From Xanthobacteraceae bacterium (GTDB taxonomy: Bacteria > Pseudomonadota > Alphaproteobacteria > Rhizobiales > Xanthobacteraceae): a stretch of 64,000 bases of DNA. A program made the translations under genes and the position numbers. The stretch spans positions 457,013 through 521,012 of the forward strand of contig JALHMF010000001.1 in NCBI GenBank assembly GCA_022844205.1. The letters run 5' to 3'. Each line of letters starts with the position of its first letter. The stretch's first letter is position 1. A model generated the notes under the pieces. It did no database searches. It was not told where the DNA came from and saw only the letters and a list, made by a program, of their open reading frames with translations. This document shows positions 34,384-43,140 of the stretch, piece by piece.

Positions 34384-35493
34384 TCACCCTTCCCACGCCC
34401 GCGGGCGGTAGAAGGTGTGCACGCCGATGCGCTGAAGCGTGCGCATTTCGCGGATCCAGCTCGGGCTCACCCAGTACGCGTGGTAGTGGGTGGCCTTGCC
34501 GACATCCGAAAGCCATATCTTGCCGTCGAGCATGTCGCGGGCGATTTCGGTCGCCATTTTCCAATGCGCTGGCTCGGTCACGATCAGTTTCTTGCCCTCG
34601 CAGGCAAAGGTGAACTGACAGGCGAGATAGCGGTGCGCGTTTTGATAGACCACGCCGCAGATGTCTTCCGGGTAGAAGCCGGAAAAGGCGCGGTTGACGA
34701 CCACCTGCGCCACCGCGACCTGGCCGCGATAAGGCTCCGAGCGGCTTTCGAAATAGACGGCTTCCGCGAGACACTTTTCCGCTTTCGCCCGCGCCGCTAT
34801 GCCGAGTCCGAGGCGATCCGAGGGACTGCGCGGCTGCCCCTCCTCGCCGGTGACGATGCCCTTGTTCGCGATCGTGGTTGAGCCGGCCGCGGCGCGGCCG
34901 GTCGGCAGCGAGACATTCTGCAAGCGTTCCACCGGGCTGATGCCCTGATGCTCGAAATTCAGCGCCGGCAGGTCGGCTTCGCTCGTGTTGAAGAAAAGTT
35001 TTGAGATGCGCGCGGCGACACCCGCCGGCGGCGTCGGATCGAGGCTCGCCATCAGCGAACCGGCATGATCCGCGCGCGGTGTATTTTCCGGCTCGGCCTC
35101 GGCGGTTTGCTGTGGCTCAGGTTCGGCTTCCGGCTGCTTTGCGGCAACCTCAAGCCTGTCCGCTTTCATGGCCCGATTGACCGTTTGCACCGGCTCCATC
35201 GGCGCGGCCTGGTCGGCGCCTGCACGGGGATTGATCGAGCCGGTAATGTCGAGGCTCGCCGGAAGCACCGGGATCCCGGCGCCCATCGGGCGCGGCAGCG
35301 AGAAGGTCGCCGTGCGCAAAGTCGACATCGGATTGGAGAGAAAGAATGAGCGCGCGCGTTCCACCACTTGCGGCTGGTTCACAAGCAGGCTCGCGAGATC
35401 CTGATAGGCGAGGCGGTCGGTATTGATGAGGAAAATAGACAAGGCGCAAGCGGAGCGCGCGGCGTAACGACGCCGTATCAGCGACGCAAACAT
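34384..35493 (-). CDS. SleB-type cell wall hydrolase (hydrolase_2 domain)
   Basis: 369 residues. The N-terminus has a hydrophobic stretch that may anchor or export the protein. Residues 60–230 are Pro/Ala/Glu-rich and low in structure. The C-terminal domain (about 235–367) is the SleB-like hydrolase: CLAEAVYFESRSEPYRGQVAVAQ contains the catalytic Glu, then NRAFSGFYPEDICGVVYQ and HYHAYWVSPSW. It cleaves peptidoglycan glycan strands (lytic transglycosylase-like). It is located next to ppdK, a common arrangement in this order. The start may be later than 35493; no strong Shine-Dalgarno was seen. Confidence 0.88.
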   Translation of the reverse strand: MFASLIRRRYAARSACALSIFLINTDRLAYQDLASLLVNQPQVVERARSFFLSNPMSTLRTATFSLPRPMGAGIPVLPASLDITGSINPRAGADQAAPMEPVQTVNRAMKADRLEVAAKQPEAEPEPQQTAEAEPENTPRADHAGSLMASLDPTPPAGVAARISKLFFNTSEADLPALNFEHQGISPVERLQNVSLPTGRAAAGSTTIANKGIVTGEEGQPRSPSDRLGLGIAARAKAEKCLAEAVYFESRSEPYRGQVAVAQVVVNRAFSGFYPEDICGVVYQNAHRYLACQFTFACEGKKLIVTEPAHWKMATEIARDMLDGKIWLSDVGKATHYHAYWVSPSWIREMRTLQRIGVHTFYRPRAWEG

Positions 35494-35604
35494 CGGCTTA
35501 CCCCACGCAACGCAACGCTACCGATCCCGTGGTCCCGGAACAGGGACTAGGGCTACGTTCTCACCCGATTAACCTTGCTAGCGAGTTAACGGGTTGGGGC
35601 GGGC

Positions 35605-38355
35605 TTATTTGCGGGAAGTGCGGGGCTTTTTCGTGAGCTTTTTCTTGCCCCTGGAAGCCGCTTGTTGGGCGGGCTTTCGCGCGCCTGCCTTATTGTTGCC
35701 GGCTGCGAGGGCCGCGCGCGCCGCCGCGAGCCGCGCGATCGGCACCCGGAACGGCGAGCAGGAAACATAATCGAGGCCGATCTCGTCGCAGAACGCGACC
35801 GAGGCCGGGTCGCCGCCATGCTCGCCGCAGATGCCGAGCTTGATGTCCGGGCGAACCGCGCGCCCGCGCTCGGTCGCGATTTTCACAAGTTCACCGACTC
35901 CGTCGCGATCGATCGAGATGAAGGGGTCCACCGCGAGCACGCCCTTCTCGACATAGGTACCAAGAAATAGGGCGGCGTCGTCTCTCGAAATACCGAAGGC
36001 GGTCTGCGTCAGATCGTTCGTGCCGTAGGAGAAGAACTCGGCGGTTTCCGCGATCTCGCCTGCGCGCAGGCAGGCGCGCGGCAGTTCGATCATAGTGCCC
36101 ACCTGGTAAGCGAATTTGTAGCCGGTCTCCATGGCTACCGCCTCGGCCATGGCATCGATGCGCGCCTTCACGAGATCGAACTCCGCCTTGGTCGCGATCA
36201 GCGGCACCATCACTTCCGGCTCGATGGCGGAGCCGGTGTTGCGGCCCGCCGCCACCACGGCCTCGAAAATGGCGCGCGCCTGCATCTCCGCGATTTCCGG
36301 ATAGGCGATGGCGAGCCGGCAGCCGCGGAAGCCAAGCATCGGATTGAACTCTGACAATTCCTGCGCGCGGTAGCGCAGCTTGTCGGGCGAAGTATCCATT
36401 GCCGCGGCCACTTCGACAATCTCCTCCTCGGTATGCGGGAGGAATTCGTGCAGCGGCGGATCGAGCAGACGGATCGTCACCGGCATGCCCTGCATGATTT
36501 CAAAGAGTGCCGTGAAATCCTCCCGCTGCATCGGCAGGAGTTTTGCGAGCGCCGCGCGGCGTCCCCTTTCGTCGTTGGCGAGGATCATCTCGCGCACGGC
36601 AAGGATGCGTTCCCCGTCGAAGAACATGTGTTCGGTGCGGCAGAGGCCGATGCCTTCGGCGCCGAACTCGCGCGCGGCACGGGCATCCGCGGGCGTATCG
36701 GCGTTGGCGCGCACCTTCAGGCGGCGGCATTTGTCCGCCCAGCCCATCAGCGTCGCGAACTCGCCGGAGAGTTCCGGCTGCAGCATCGGCACCTTGCCCG
36801 CGAGCACCTGTCCGGTGGAGCCGTCGATGGTAATGACATCGCCCGCCTTGAAGCTGTGCGGGCCGGAATTCATCGTGCCCTTCGCATAATCGACGCGAAT
36901 GGAACCGGCGCCCGAAACGCAGGGCTTGCCCATGCCGCGCGCAACCACCGCGGCATGCGAGGTCATGCCGCCGCGCGTGGTCAGGATTCCCTCGGCCGCG
37001 TGCATGCCATGAATGTCCTCGGGCGAAGTTTCGACGCGGACGAGGATGACTTTTTTACCCTGCCGCTTCAGGTTCTCGGCTTCATCGGAAGAAAAAATGA
37101 TCTCGCCCGAAGCCGCGCCCGGCGAAGCGGGCAGGCCGCTTGCGATGATCTTGCGTTCCGCCTTCGGATCGATGGTCGGGTGCAAAAGCTGGTCGAGCCC
37201 TGCCGGATCGATGCGCGCTACGGCCTGTTCGTGCGTGATGAGTTTTTCGTTCGCCATCTCGACGGCGATACGCACCGCGGCCTTCGTTGTGCGCTTGCCG
37301 GAGCGGGCCTGCAGCATGAAGAGCTTGCCGCGCTCGACGGTGAACTCAAGATCTTGCATGTCGCGATAGTGCTTTTCCAGCGCCTCGGACGTTTTCACGA
37401 ACTGCCGGTACACATCCGGCATCGCGGTTTCCAGCGACTGCTTGTCGGAGCCGGCGCGCTGCCGCGCGGCTTCGGTCAGGTCCTGGGGCGTGCGGATGCC
37501 GGCGACGACGTCCTCGCCCTGCGCGTTGATGAGGAATTCGCCGTAAAGCTGTTTTTCGCCGGTGGACGGATTGCGCGTGAAGGCGACGCCGGTGGCGGAG
37601 TCCTCGCCCATATTGCCGAACACCATCGCCTGCACGTTGACGGCAGTGCCCCAGTCGGCGGGAATGTGATGCAGGCGCCGATAGGTGACGGCGCGCTGGT
37701 TCATCCAGGAATCGAACACCGCGTTGATGGCGCCCCAGAGCTGCTCATGCGGATCTTGCGGAAACGGTTCGGTATTTTCCGAGGCCACCAGCTCCTTGTA
37801 GCGGGTCACGATTATTTTCCAGTCGCCGGACGAAAGCTCGGTATCGAGTGAGTAGCCGCGCTCGTTCTTGTAGCCTTCGAGGATCTCCTCGAAATGATGG
37901 TGCTCGATGTCGAGCACCACATTCGAATACATCTGGATGAAACGGCGATAGCTGTCATAGGCGAAGCGCGCATCCGCGCCCTTCGCCACCGCCTCGACCG
38001 TCTCGTCGTTCAGGCCGAGGTTCAGCACGGTGTCGAGCATGCCCGGCATGGAGGCGCGGGCACCCGAGCGAACCGAAACCAGCAGTGGATTTTTCGGATC
38101 GCCGAATTTCTTGCCGGTCGTCACGCCGACCTTTTTCAGCGCGGCTTCCACCTGCGGCTTCAGTTCGGGGGGGAGTTTCTTGCCCTTGCCGTAATAGAAG
38201 ACGCAGGCCTCGGTAATGATGGTGAAACCCGGCGGAACGGGCAGGCCGAGGTTCGACATCTCGGCGAGATTGGCGCCCTTGCCGCCGAGCAGGTCGCGCA
38301 TGGCCGCCTTGCCCTCGGCTTTTCCGGCTCCGAAAAAATAGACCCATTTCGCCAT
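35605..38355 (-). CDS. ppdK: Pyruvate, phosphate dikinase
   Basis: 916-residue enzyme interconverting pyruvate + ATP + Pi and PEP + AMP + PPi. From the ATG at 38355, MAKWVYFFGAGKAEGK leads into the N-terminal ATP-grasp domain (GGKGANLAEMSNLGLPVPPG). The central phosphohistidine domain has TTRGGMTSHAAVVARGMGKP with the catalytic His near residue 468. The C-terminal TIM barrel ends FRVPIARLAAARAALA. Beyond the normal end there is a basic tail of about 33 residues (Lys/Arg/Ala, ending KKPRTSRK). The upstream 62 in-frame codons have no homology. Confidence 0.95.
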   Translation of the reverse strand: MAKWVYFFGAGKAEGKAAMRDLLGGKGANLAEMSNLGLPVPPGFTIITEACVFYYGKGKKLPPELKPQVEAALKKVGVTTGKKFGDPKNPLLVSVRSGARASMPGMLDTVLNLGLNDETVEAVAKGADARFAYDSYRRFIQMYSNVVLDIEHHHFEEILEGYKNERGYSLDTELSSGDWKIIVTRYKELVASENTEPFPQDPHEQLWGAINAVFDSWMNQRAVTYRRLHHIPADWGTAVNVQAMVFGNMGEDSATGVAFTRNPSTGEKQLYGEFLINAQGEDVVAGIRTPQDLTEAARQRAGSDKQSLETAMPDVYRQFVKTSEALEKHYRDMQDLEFTVERGKLFMLQARSGKRTTKAAVRIAVEMANEKLITHEQAVARIDPAGLDQLLHPTIDPKAERKIIASGLPASPGAASGEIIFSSDEAENLKRQGKKVILVRVETSPEDIHGMHAAEGILTTRGGMTSHAAVVARGMGKPCVSGAGSIRVDYAKGTMNSGPHSFKAGDVITIDGSTGQVLAGKVPMLQPELSGEFATLMGWADKCRRLKVRANADTPADARAAREFGAEGIGLCRTEHMFFDGERILAVREMILANDERGRRAALAKLLPMQREDFTALFEIMQGMPVTIRLLDPPLHEFLPHTEEEIVEVAAAMDTSPDKLRYRAQELSEFNPMLGFRGCRLAIAYPEIAEMQARAIFEAVVAAGRNTGSAIEPEVMVPLIATKAEFDLVKARIDAMAEAVAMETGYKFAYQVGTMIELPRACLRAGEIAETAEFFSYGTNDLTQTAFGISRDDAALFLGTYVEKGVLAVDPFISIDRDGVGELVKIATERGRAVRPDIKLGICGEHGGDPASVAFCDEIGLDYVSCSPFRVPIARLAAARAALAAGNNKAGARKPAQQAASRGKKKLTKKPRTSRK

Positions 38356-38552
38356 CGGAAAATCCGGCTCAAACGGTGGAGAAAAGAAGGTGGATGGGCG
38401 TCCCGGATGCTTAGCCTGTGGGTTTGCGCACTGCAATAAGGCATTGCGCAACGCGAGGAAATAGTTGGAGAAGCCCCCGATTTGGCTCATCATCCGCATG
38501 AAACGGCCATCCGATTCCCCGAGGCCGGTTCGAAGGCTCAAAGGAGCACGCG

Positions 38553-38756
38553 ATGAAATTTCCGCTCAGGCTGCACGCGCCTTCGACGGCAAAATTTCTC
38601 ACTGCACTCCTCCTGTTTGCGCTTGCGTTGTTCGGACAATTTTCTCCCGAGACGACCTTCATCGGCCAGTATCAGTTCTGGCTCGCCATCGCCGCGTTTG
38701 TGATTGTCACCCTCGACTGCGTGGTGGCGCCGGACCGCTCTCCCGCACGCCGCTGA
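38553..38756 (+). CDS. Small membrane protein, tandem paralogue 1
   Basis: 67 residues, two hydrophobic helices. The pattern LRLHAPSTAKFLTALLLFAL…GQYQFWLAIAAFVIVTLDC matches its two neighbours at 38869 and 39185 (shared RLxAPT, LAVLxxIG, YxFWLAIAAYxVLAAG). It is the most divergent of the three; its tail is VVAPDRSPARR. An AAGGAG Shine-Dalgarno at about 38540 supports the start. No named family was recognised. Confidence 0.75.
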   Translation: MKFPLRLHAPSTAKFLTALLLFALALFGQFSPETTFIGQYQFWLAIAAFVIVTLDCVVAPDRSPARR

Positions 38757-38868
38757 TCGCTCCAGGCCCGATTTCGCGTTGCACACAGGGGTCATGGCGG
38801 CGCCCCCGCGCGGCGCTTATACTTTTGTCTGTCTCGATTCTTCGAGGCATTCAAAGGGGAAGGAAAGA

Positions 38869-39042
38869 ATGAGACTCAGTGCACCCACGCAAGCGATCTT
38901 CATCGTAGCACTGCTCCTCGCCGTGCTGGCCATCATCGGCCAGCTCGTGCCGACAGTGCCGTATGTATCCGCCTACAAGTTCTGGCTTGCGATTGCCGCC
39001 TATGCGGTGCTCGCTGCCGGATGCATGTTCAAGGGTATGTGA
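38869..39042 (+). CDS. Small membrane protein, tandem paralogue 2
   Basis: 57 residues: MRLSAPTQAIFIVALLLAVL, then a short periplasmic loop, then YKFWLAIAAYAVLAAGCMFKGM. Shine-Dalgarno GGGGAAGGAAAG (38856–38867) strongly supports the ATG at 38869. It is clearly homologous to the genes before and after it. The function is unknown; size and two helices suggest an accessory or regulatory inner-membrane peptide. Confidence 0.8.
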   Translation: MRLSAPTQAIFIVALLLAVLAIIGQLVPTVPYVSAYKFWLAIAAYAVLAAGCMFKGM

Positions 39043-39184
39043 GCGCGAACTGAATTCTCTCGGCGGGTTGCGGTGAGTTTGCTGCCCGTTCATCTCTGAA
39101 GCGGATTTGTTTTGCGTGATCGCTCCGCTTCATTTCTTAACCCGACCGTTAAACGCAACTCGATCAATCAAGGGGGATTGAACA

Positions 39185-39394
39185 ATGGCGCGCAAGGCAC
39201 GCAAGAGCAGCAGCTCAAGTTTCAGGTTGAATGCACCGACCCAGATGGTGTTCGCGATCTCGCTCATTCTGGCGGTGCTGGGATTGATCGGGCTGTTTGT
39301 CCCGGGTGTTCCGGTCCTCGGCGCTTATTACTTCTGGTGCATGGTGGCGGCCTACGTGGTGCTGGCCGCCGGCAACACCATGAAGGGTCTCTAA
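39185..39394 (+). CDS. Small membrane protein, tandem paralogue 3
   Basis: 69 residues. A basic, Ser-rich N-terminus (MARKARKSSSSSF) precedes the shared core RLNAPTQMVFAISLILAVLG and YYFWCMVAAYVVLAAGNTMKGL. Shine-Dalgarno CAAGGGGGA (39169–39177) supports the ATG. It ends the triplet and is followed by a good terminator at 39403. The distance between copies (112 and 142 bp) suggests separate or weakly linked transcripts. Confidence 0.8.
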   Translation: MARKARKSSSSSFRLNAPTQMVFAISLILAVLGLIGLFVPGVPVLGAYYFWCMVAAYVVLAAGNTMKGL

Positions 39395-39402
39395 GGAATA
39401 AA

Positions 39403-39434
39403 ATACGGGCGGTCTGCGCGGGCCGCCCGTTTTC
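39403..39434. terminator. Rho-independent terminator
   Basis: Stem ACGGGCGGTC / GGCCGCCCGT with loop TGCGCG followed by TTTTCCTTT; it closes the small-membrane-protein triplet and lies just before the convergent phosphotransferase-fold gene. Confidence 0.85.
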
Positions 39435-39446
39435 CTTTCAGCGGTC

Positions 39447-40334
39447 TCAAACGATTTGCTGAAGCAATTTCCGCGCTTCCGCCCAGAGGGCGGAAGTGGC
39501 ATCCGAATTACTCGGCGATTGTTCCAGAATATTGAGCCGCTCCGCGCAGCGATATAGCCGCGCGATCATGCCCGAACGCGAATTGAGATCGGCTTCAAAA
39601 AGAGCCTCCAGTTTACCGTACATATTCCGGTCGGCGATTGAGTGCACCAGCAAGGTGGCGGCATCGAAGCCGCGCGGAGCAACTCCCCAATGCTCCCAGT
39701 CCAGCATGCAGAGTTCGGGATAGGTGATGTTGCCCCAATGAAGGTCGCCATGCGCGGTGCGCCATTCGTCCGCTTCGCAAGGGGCGTGAGGTCCGAACCA
39801 TTTTTTGATAGGAGCCGGCATATATTGGTTATGAAGGCAGGGCCGGTCAGTCTTGAATTTTGCCAGATCGTCGACCGCCATTTTCAACCGCTCGAACCAG
39901 ACGGGTTCTGGAGCCGCAATCGGGCCAGAGAGCCACGGAGTACGAGAAACAACCGGTGAAGAAACCAGCGTTGTTTTCAGCGCCCGCCAGTGAATGCCGT
40001 CTTCGGTCCAGTCGGCGAGATCATGGATGTAGGGTTTAGGCAGCCCGGAAATTGAATCGGCGGAAGTCTCGCCCGTTCGCATCGGACCGGACGGAGAACC
40101 GGTCAAGCCATTCACTTTCAGCCAGCTTTTGGCGCCGGTGCGATCGCGCACCACGGCGCCGATCGATTTGATGAAGCAGCTGAAATGCGGATTTGCCACC
40201 GGCGCGACGTTGAGTGTCCCGGTGGCTTTCTCGAAGGCAAGCCGCAGACGCTTCTGGCAATGAATGAATTGAGGCGCCGCTTGCGGCGCAGCTTCAGGAT
40301 TTAGCCAGGAAGGGTCGTCTGAAAGAACTGACAT
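39447..40334 (-). CDS. Aminoglycoside phosphotransferase-fold protein
   Basis: 295 residues from the ATG at 40334. The kinase-like C-lobe shows the catalytic loop AHGDLHWGNITYP (HGD-x4-N) and metal-binding MLDWEHWGVAPRGFDAATLL, as in the APH/choline kinase family. The N-lobe is less conserved (LKVNGLTG). Substrate is unknown; such proteins phosphorylate small molecules and need not confer antibiotic resistance. The gene lies 58 bp downstream of glyS on the same strand. A longer start at 40439 would overlap glyS and is less likely. Confidence 0.8.
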   Translation of the reverse strand: MSVLSDDPSWLNPEAAPQAAPQFIHCQKRLRLAFEKATGTLNVAPVANPHFSCFIKSIGAVVRDRTGAKSWLKVNGLTGSPSGPMRTGETSADSISGLPKPYIHDLADWTEDGIHWRALKTTLVSSPVVSRTPWLSGPIAAPEPVWFERLKMAVDDLAKFKTDRPCLHNQYMPAPIKKWFGPHAPCEADEWRTAHGDLHWGNITYPELCMLDWEHWGVAPRGFDAATLLVHSIADRNMYGKLEALFEADLNSRSGMIARLYRCAERLNILEQSPSNSDATSALWAEARKLLQQIV

Positions 40335-40392
40335 AAGCGCACGCAACCGCAACGATAGCGAATTCTTGCCCGTTATGGTTGTTGCGTCAACG

Positions 40393-42651
40393 TCAGCCTT
40401 CGATCTTGGAAAAATCCGCGACCGTGCGGGTGGCGGCACGGATTTGATTGAGCAGCTTCAGCCGGTTTTCGCGGACCGCCTTGTCGTCCGCGTTCACGAT
40501 CACCTTGTCGAAAAAGGCATCGACCGGCCCGCGCAGCTTTGCCATGGCTGACATCGCGGCCTCGAAATTCTCGGCCTTGAGGGCGGTGGCGATTTCCTTT
40601 TCGGTGGCGGAAATGGCGGAGGCGAGGGCCTTTTCCTCGGGTGCGGTGAGCAGTTTTGCGTCCGGCTCGCCGGAGAAGGATTTTTTGTCCTTTTTCTCTT
40701 CGTCGCGGAGGATGTTTGCTGCCCGCTTGGTGCCGGCGAGGAGGTTTTTTCCGTCCTCGGTGTCGAGGAATTTGCCGAGCGCCTCGACCCGGCGGACGAT
40801 CATCAGGAGGTCGTCCTGGCCTTCGAGCGCGAATACGGCATCCACCAGATCGTGCCGCGCGCCCTGATCGCGCAGGTGGACTTTCAGGCGGTCGGCGAAG
40901 AAGGAAAGCAAATCCGCAACTGCTGTGTCATGCCCGGGCTTGACCCGGGCATCCATGTCGCCTTTCCGCGGTTGCTGAGCGGCTTTATGGATCGCCGGGT
41001 CAAGCCCGGCGATGACATTGTTAAAAATCTTTCGCAACTCAAAGCGAAGTTTGTTGTCGAGAATGATTCGGATGACACCGAGCGCCGCGCGTCGCAGCGC
41101 GTAAGGGTCTTTCGATCCCGTCGGCTTCTCGTCGATCGCCCAGAACCCAACCAGCGTGTCGATCTTGTCCGCGAGCGCCACCGCAATCGAAACCGGATCG
41201 CTCGGCACGCGGTCGCCCGGACCTTGCGGCTTGTAGTGCTCCTCGATGGCGCGGGCGACAGAGGCATCTTCGCCTTCGGCCTCGGCGTAGTATTTTCCCA
41301 TCAGCCCTTGCAGTTCGGGAAATTCGCCGACCATCTCGGTGACGAGATCGGCTTTCGCGAGTCGGGCCGCGCGCTCGGCCTTGGCCGGATCGGCCTTCAC
41401 GATGGGGGCGAGTTCCTTTGCCAGTGCCGCGATGCGCTCCACGCGCTCCATCTGCGTGCCGAGCTTTTCGTGAAACACGATTTCCTCCAGCCTCGGCAGC
41501 CGGTCTTCGAGTTTTTTCTTTTTGTCCTGCTCCCAGAAAAACTTTGCATCCGACAGCCGCGCGCGGATCACGCGCGCATTGCCGGCCTTGATGGCGTTGC
41601 CGCCGTCGCTCGCCTCGAGATTGGAAACGAGGATGAACTTGTTGGCTAGTTTCCCCTCCCCCTTGTGGGGAGGGGTTAGGGGTGGGGGTAGATGCGATTT
41701 GGGCGTGCCTTCGCTGCTACCCCTCTCCCGGCGCTGCGCGCCGGCCTCCGCCGCAAGGGGAGAGGCAACAGGATGACGCAGCACGAAGCATTTTTGGTTC
41801 GCGCGGATCGTGGCGCGGATCACTTCCGGCGGAATGTCGAGAAACGCTTGATCGAATTCCGAGAGCAGCACCACCGGCCATTCGACGAGGCCAGCGACTT
41901 CCTCCAGCAGCGCCTCGTCCTCGACCAGCTCCAGCCCTTGCGCCGTCGCGAGATTTTTTGCATCCGCAAAAATCATCTCCTTGCGGCGCTCGCGGTCGGG
42001 AACGACTTTCGCCGCCTCCAGTTTTTTTAGCCAGTCGTCGAGGCGTTTCACCTGAATCGCCGCGGGCGCATGCACGCGATGGCCATGCGTGACATTGCCG
42101 GAAGCGACACTGTCGATATTCAGCTTGACGATCTCCGGCTCCTCGGTTTCCGGCCCGAACATGCAGATCACCGAATGCAGCGGCCGCACCCAGTTCAGGC
42201 TGCCGCTTTGCTCCGATGCCTTGCCCCAGCGCATCGACTTCGGCCACGGAAATTTCCGCACCACATCCGGCACGATTTCCGAAATCACTTCCGCCGTCGG
42301 CCGGCCCTTGCGTTCGAGCACGGCAATATAGAAGTCGCCCTTTTTGTCCTGCTGGACCCTTGCCTCATCGATGGACTTCAGCCCGGCGGCTTTGAGGAAT
42401 CCCTGAATCGCCTGATCGGGCGCGCCGACGCGCGGGCCTTTTTTTTCCTCGCGCAAATCGGGTTGCTGCGCGGCCAGCCCGTGCACCGAAAGCGCCAGCC
42501 TGCGCGGCGTGGAAAACGCCTTGGCGCCGTCATAGGTTAGCCCGGCATTCACCAGCGCGTCGGTGATGAGTTTTTTCAAATTCTCCTGCGCCTGCGCCTG
42601 CATGCGCGCGGGAATTTCCTCGGAGAACAGTTCAAGCAGGAGATCGGGCAT
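40393..42651 (-). CDS. glyS: Glycyl-tRNA synthetase beta subunit, carrying two repeat-encoded insertions
   Basis: 752-residue beta subunit of the bacterial alpha2beta2 glycyl-tRNA synthetase. Conserved start [18 protein letters not shown] and [13 protein letters not shown] are typical. The family is about 690 residues, so about 60–70 are extra. One insertion, residues 546–575, is a complete family A repeat (40927–41016), 90 bp and codon-aligned ([12 protein letters not shown]…ARVKPGHD). The other, about residues 296–333, is a family C composite (41653–41765) reading in part [13 protein letters not shown] just before [11 protein letters not shown]. The frame stays open. It is essential together with glyQ at 45749. 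Its start lies 5 bp after the DUF559 stop. Confidence 0.95.
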   Translation of the reverse strand: MPDLLLELFSEEIPARMQAQAQENLKKLITDALVNAGLTYDGAKAFSTPRRLALSVHGLAAQQPDLREEKKGPRVGAPDQAIQGFLKAAGLKSIDEARVQQDKKGDFYIAVLERKGRPTAEVISEIVPDVVRKFPWPKSMRWGKASEQSGSLNWVRPLHSVICMFGPETEEPEIVKLNIDSVASGNVTHGHRVHAPAAIQVKRLDDWLKKLEAAKVVPDRERRKEMIFADAKNLATAQGLELVEDEALLEEVAGLVEWPVVLLSEFDQAFLDIPPEVIRATIRANQKCFVLRHPVASPLAAEAGAQRRERGSSEGTPKSHLPPPLTPPHKGEGKLANKFILVSNLEASDGGNAIKAGNARVIRARLSDAKFFWEQDKKKKLEDRLPRLEEIVFHEKLGTQMERVERIAALAKELAPIVKADPAKAERAARLAKADLVTEMVGEFPELQGLMGKYYAEAEGEDASVARAIEEHYKPQGPGDRVPSDPVSIAVALADKIDTLVGFWAIDEKPTGSKDPYALRRAALGVIRIILDNKLRFELRKIFNNVIAGLDPAIHKAAQQPRKGDMDARVKPGHDTAVADLLSFFADRLKVHLRDQGARHDLVDAVFALEGQDDLLMIVRRVEALGKFLDTEDGKNLLAGTKRAANILRDEEKKDKKSFSGEPDAKLLTAPEEKALASAISATEKEIATALKAENFEAAMSAMAKLRGPVDAFFDKVIVNADDKAVRENRLKLLNQIRAATRTVADFSKIEG
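40927..41016. repeat. Family A repeat inside glyS (copy A6), exactly 90 bp
   Basis: Full element GTCATGCCCGGGCTTGACCC … GGTCAAGCCCGGCGATGAC. Length is a multiple of three and the element is aligned with glyS codons, so it adds exactly 30 residues (546–575) to the protein. It lies between the helix ending IFNN and the next helix [13 protein letters not shown]. Confidence 0.9.
41653..41765. repeat. Family C composite repeat inside glyS (copy C1)
   Basis: First half CCCCTCCCCCTTGTGGGGAG…GGGTGGGGG, then a linker, then a second palindrome CCCCTCTCCC…GGGGAGAGG around GGCGCTGCGCGCC. It is translated through in the glyS frame without a stop. Confidence 0.85.
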
Positions 42652-42656
42652 GATTT

Positions 42657-43031
42657 CTAATTTTCCCCCTCCCCCTTGTGGGGAGGGGTAGGGGTGGGGG
42701 TGATTACAAGAGATTTCTGAATCGTTTCGAGTACACCGTCTATATTCTCAATTACATCATTGTTCCAGAAGCGCAGGACAAGGTAGCCTTTGGCTTCGAG
42801 AAATTTTGTCCTGATTGCATCTATTTCGATATTTTCTGAATGTTGACCGCCATCGACTTCAATCACAAGCCGGTTTTTATGGCTTGCGAAATCCACGATG
42901 TAACGTCCTAACTGAACCTGGCGGCGGAAATGCGTGTCGCGCACACGTAAAGTATGGCGCAAGTGCCACCAAAGTTTTTGTTCCGCCTTAGTAGGCTGAG
43001 CGCGCATCGAGTGCGCGTGAACTTCCGTCAT
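42657..43031 (-). CDS. DUF559 endonuclease-like protein (VSR/PD-(D/E)xK fold)
   Basis: 124 residues from the ATG at 43031 (a GTG at 43088 is an alternative). The core [20 protein letters not shown] followed by VIEVDGGQH is the PD-(D/E)xK nuclease pattern (Asp in VDF, Glu in IEVDG). [15 protein letters not shown] is the standard DUF559 N-terminal helix. The last 14 codons are supplied by a family C repeat. Inverted family C copies lie on both sides (42665–42702 and 43095–43130). The gene sits between DUF2207 and glyS, where it looks like an insertion. Nuclease activity is inferred. Confidence 0.85.
   Translation of the reverse strand: MTEVHAHSMRAQPTKAEQKLWWHLRHTLRVRDTHFRRQVQLGRYIVDFASHKNRLVIEVDGGQHSENIEIDAIRTKFLEAKGYLVLRFWNNDVIENIDGVLETIQKSLVITPTPTPPHKGEGEN
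42665..42702. repeat. Family C repeat (copy C2) at the 3' end of the DUF559 gene
   Basis: CCCCTCCCCCTTGTGGGGAG followed by GGGTAGGGGTGGGGG. It encodes the last codons of the DUF559 protein ([14 protein letters not shown]) and its end lies near the glyS ribosome-binding region. It is inverted relative to copy C3. Confidence 0.85.
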
Positions 43032-43094
43032 AGATTTGCGAACGCGATTTTTTATCGCCCAGTTGCGTGATTCTCCACTTTCGTTCACGCTGTT

Positions 43095-43130
43095 ACCCCC
43101 ACCCCAACCCCTCCCTACAAGGGGGAGGGG
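43095..43130. repeat. Family C repeat (copy C3) upstream of the DUF559 gene
   Basis: CCCCCACCCCAACCCCTCCC followed by TACAAGGGGGAGGGG, the reverse orientation of copy C2. It ends 10 bp before the stop codon of the DUF2207 gene. Confidence 0.85.
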
Positions 43131-43140
43131 AAAAAAGTAT

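Noticed and set aside
39447..40334. Aminoglycoside resistance gene
   Set aside because: Only the general kinase fold is recognisable; the sequence does not match a known resistance subgroup and sits in a housekeeping context.
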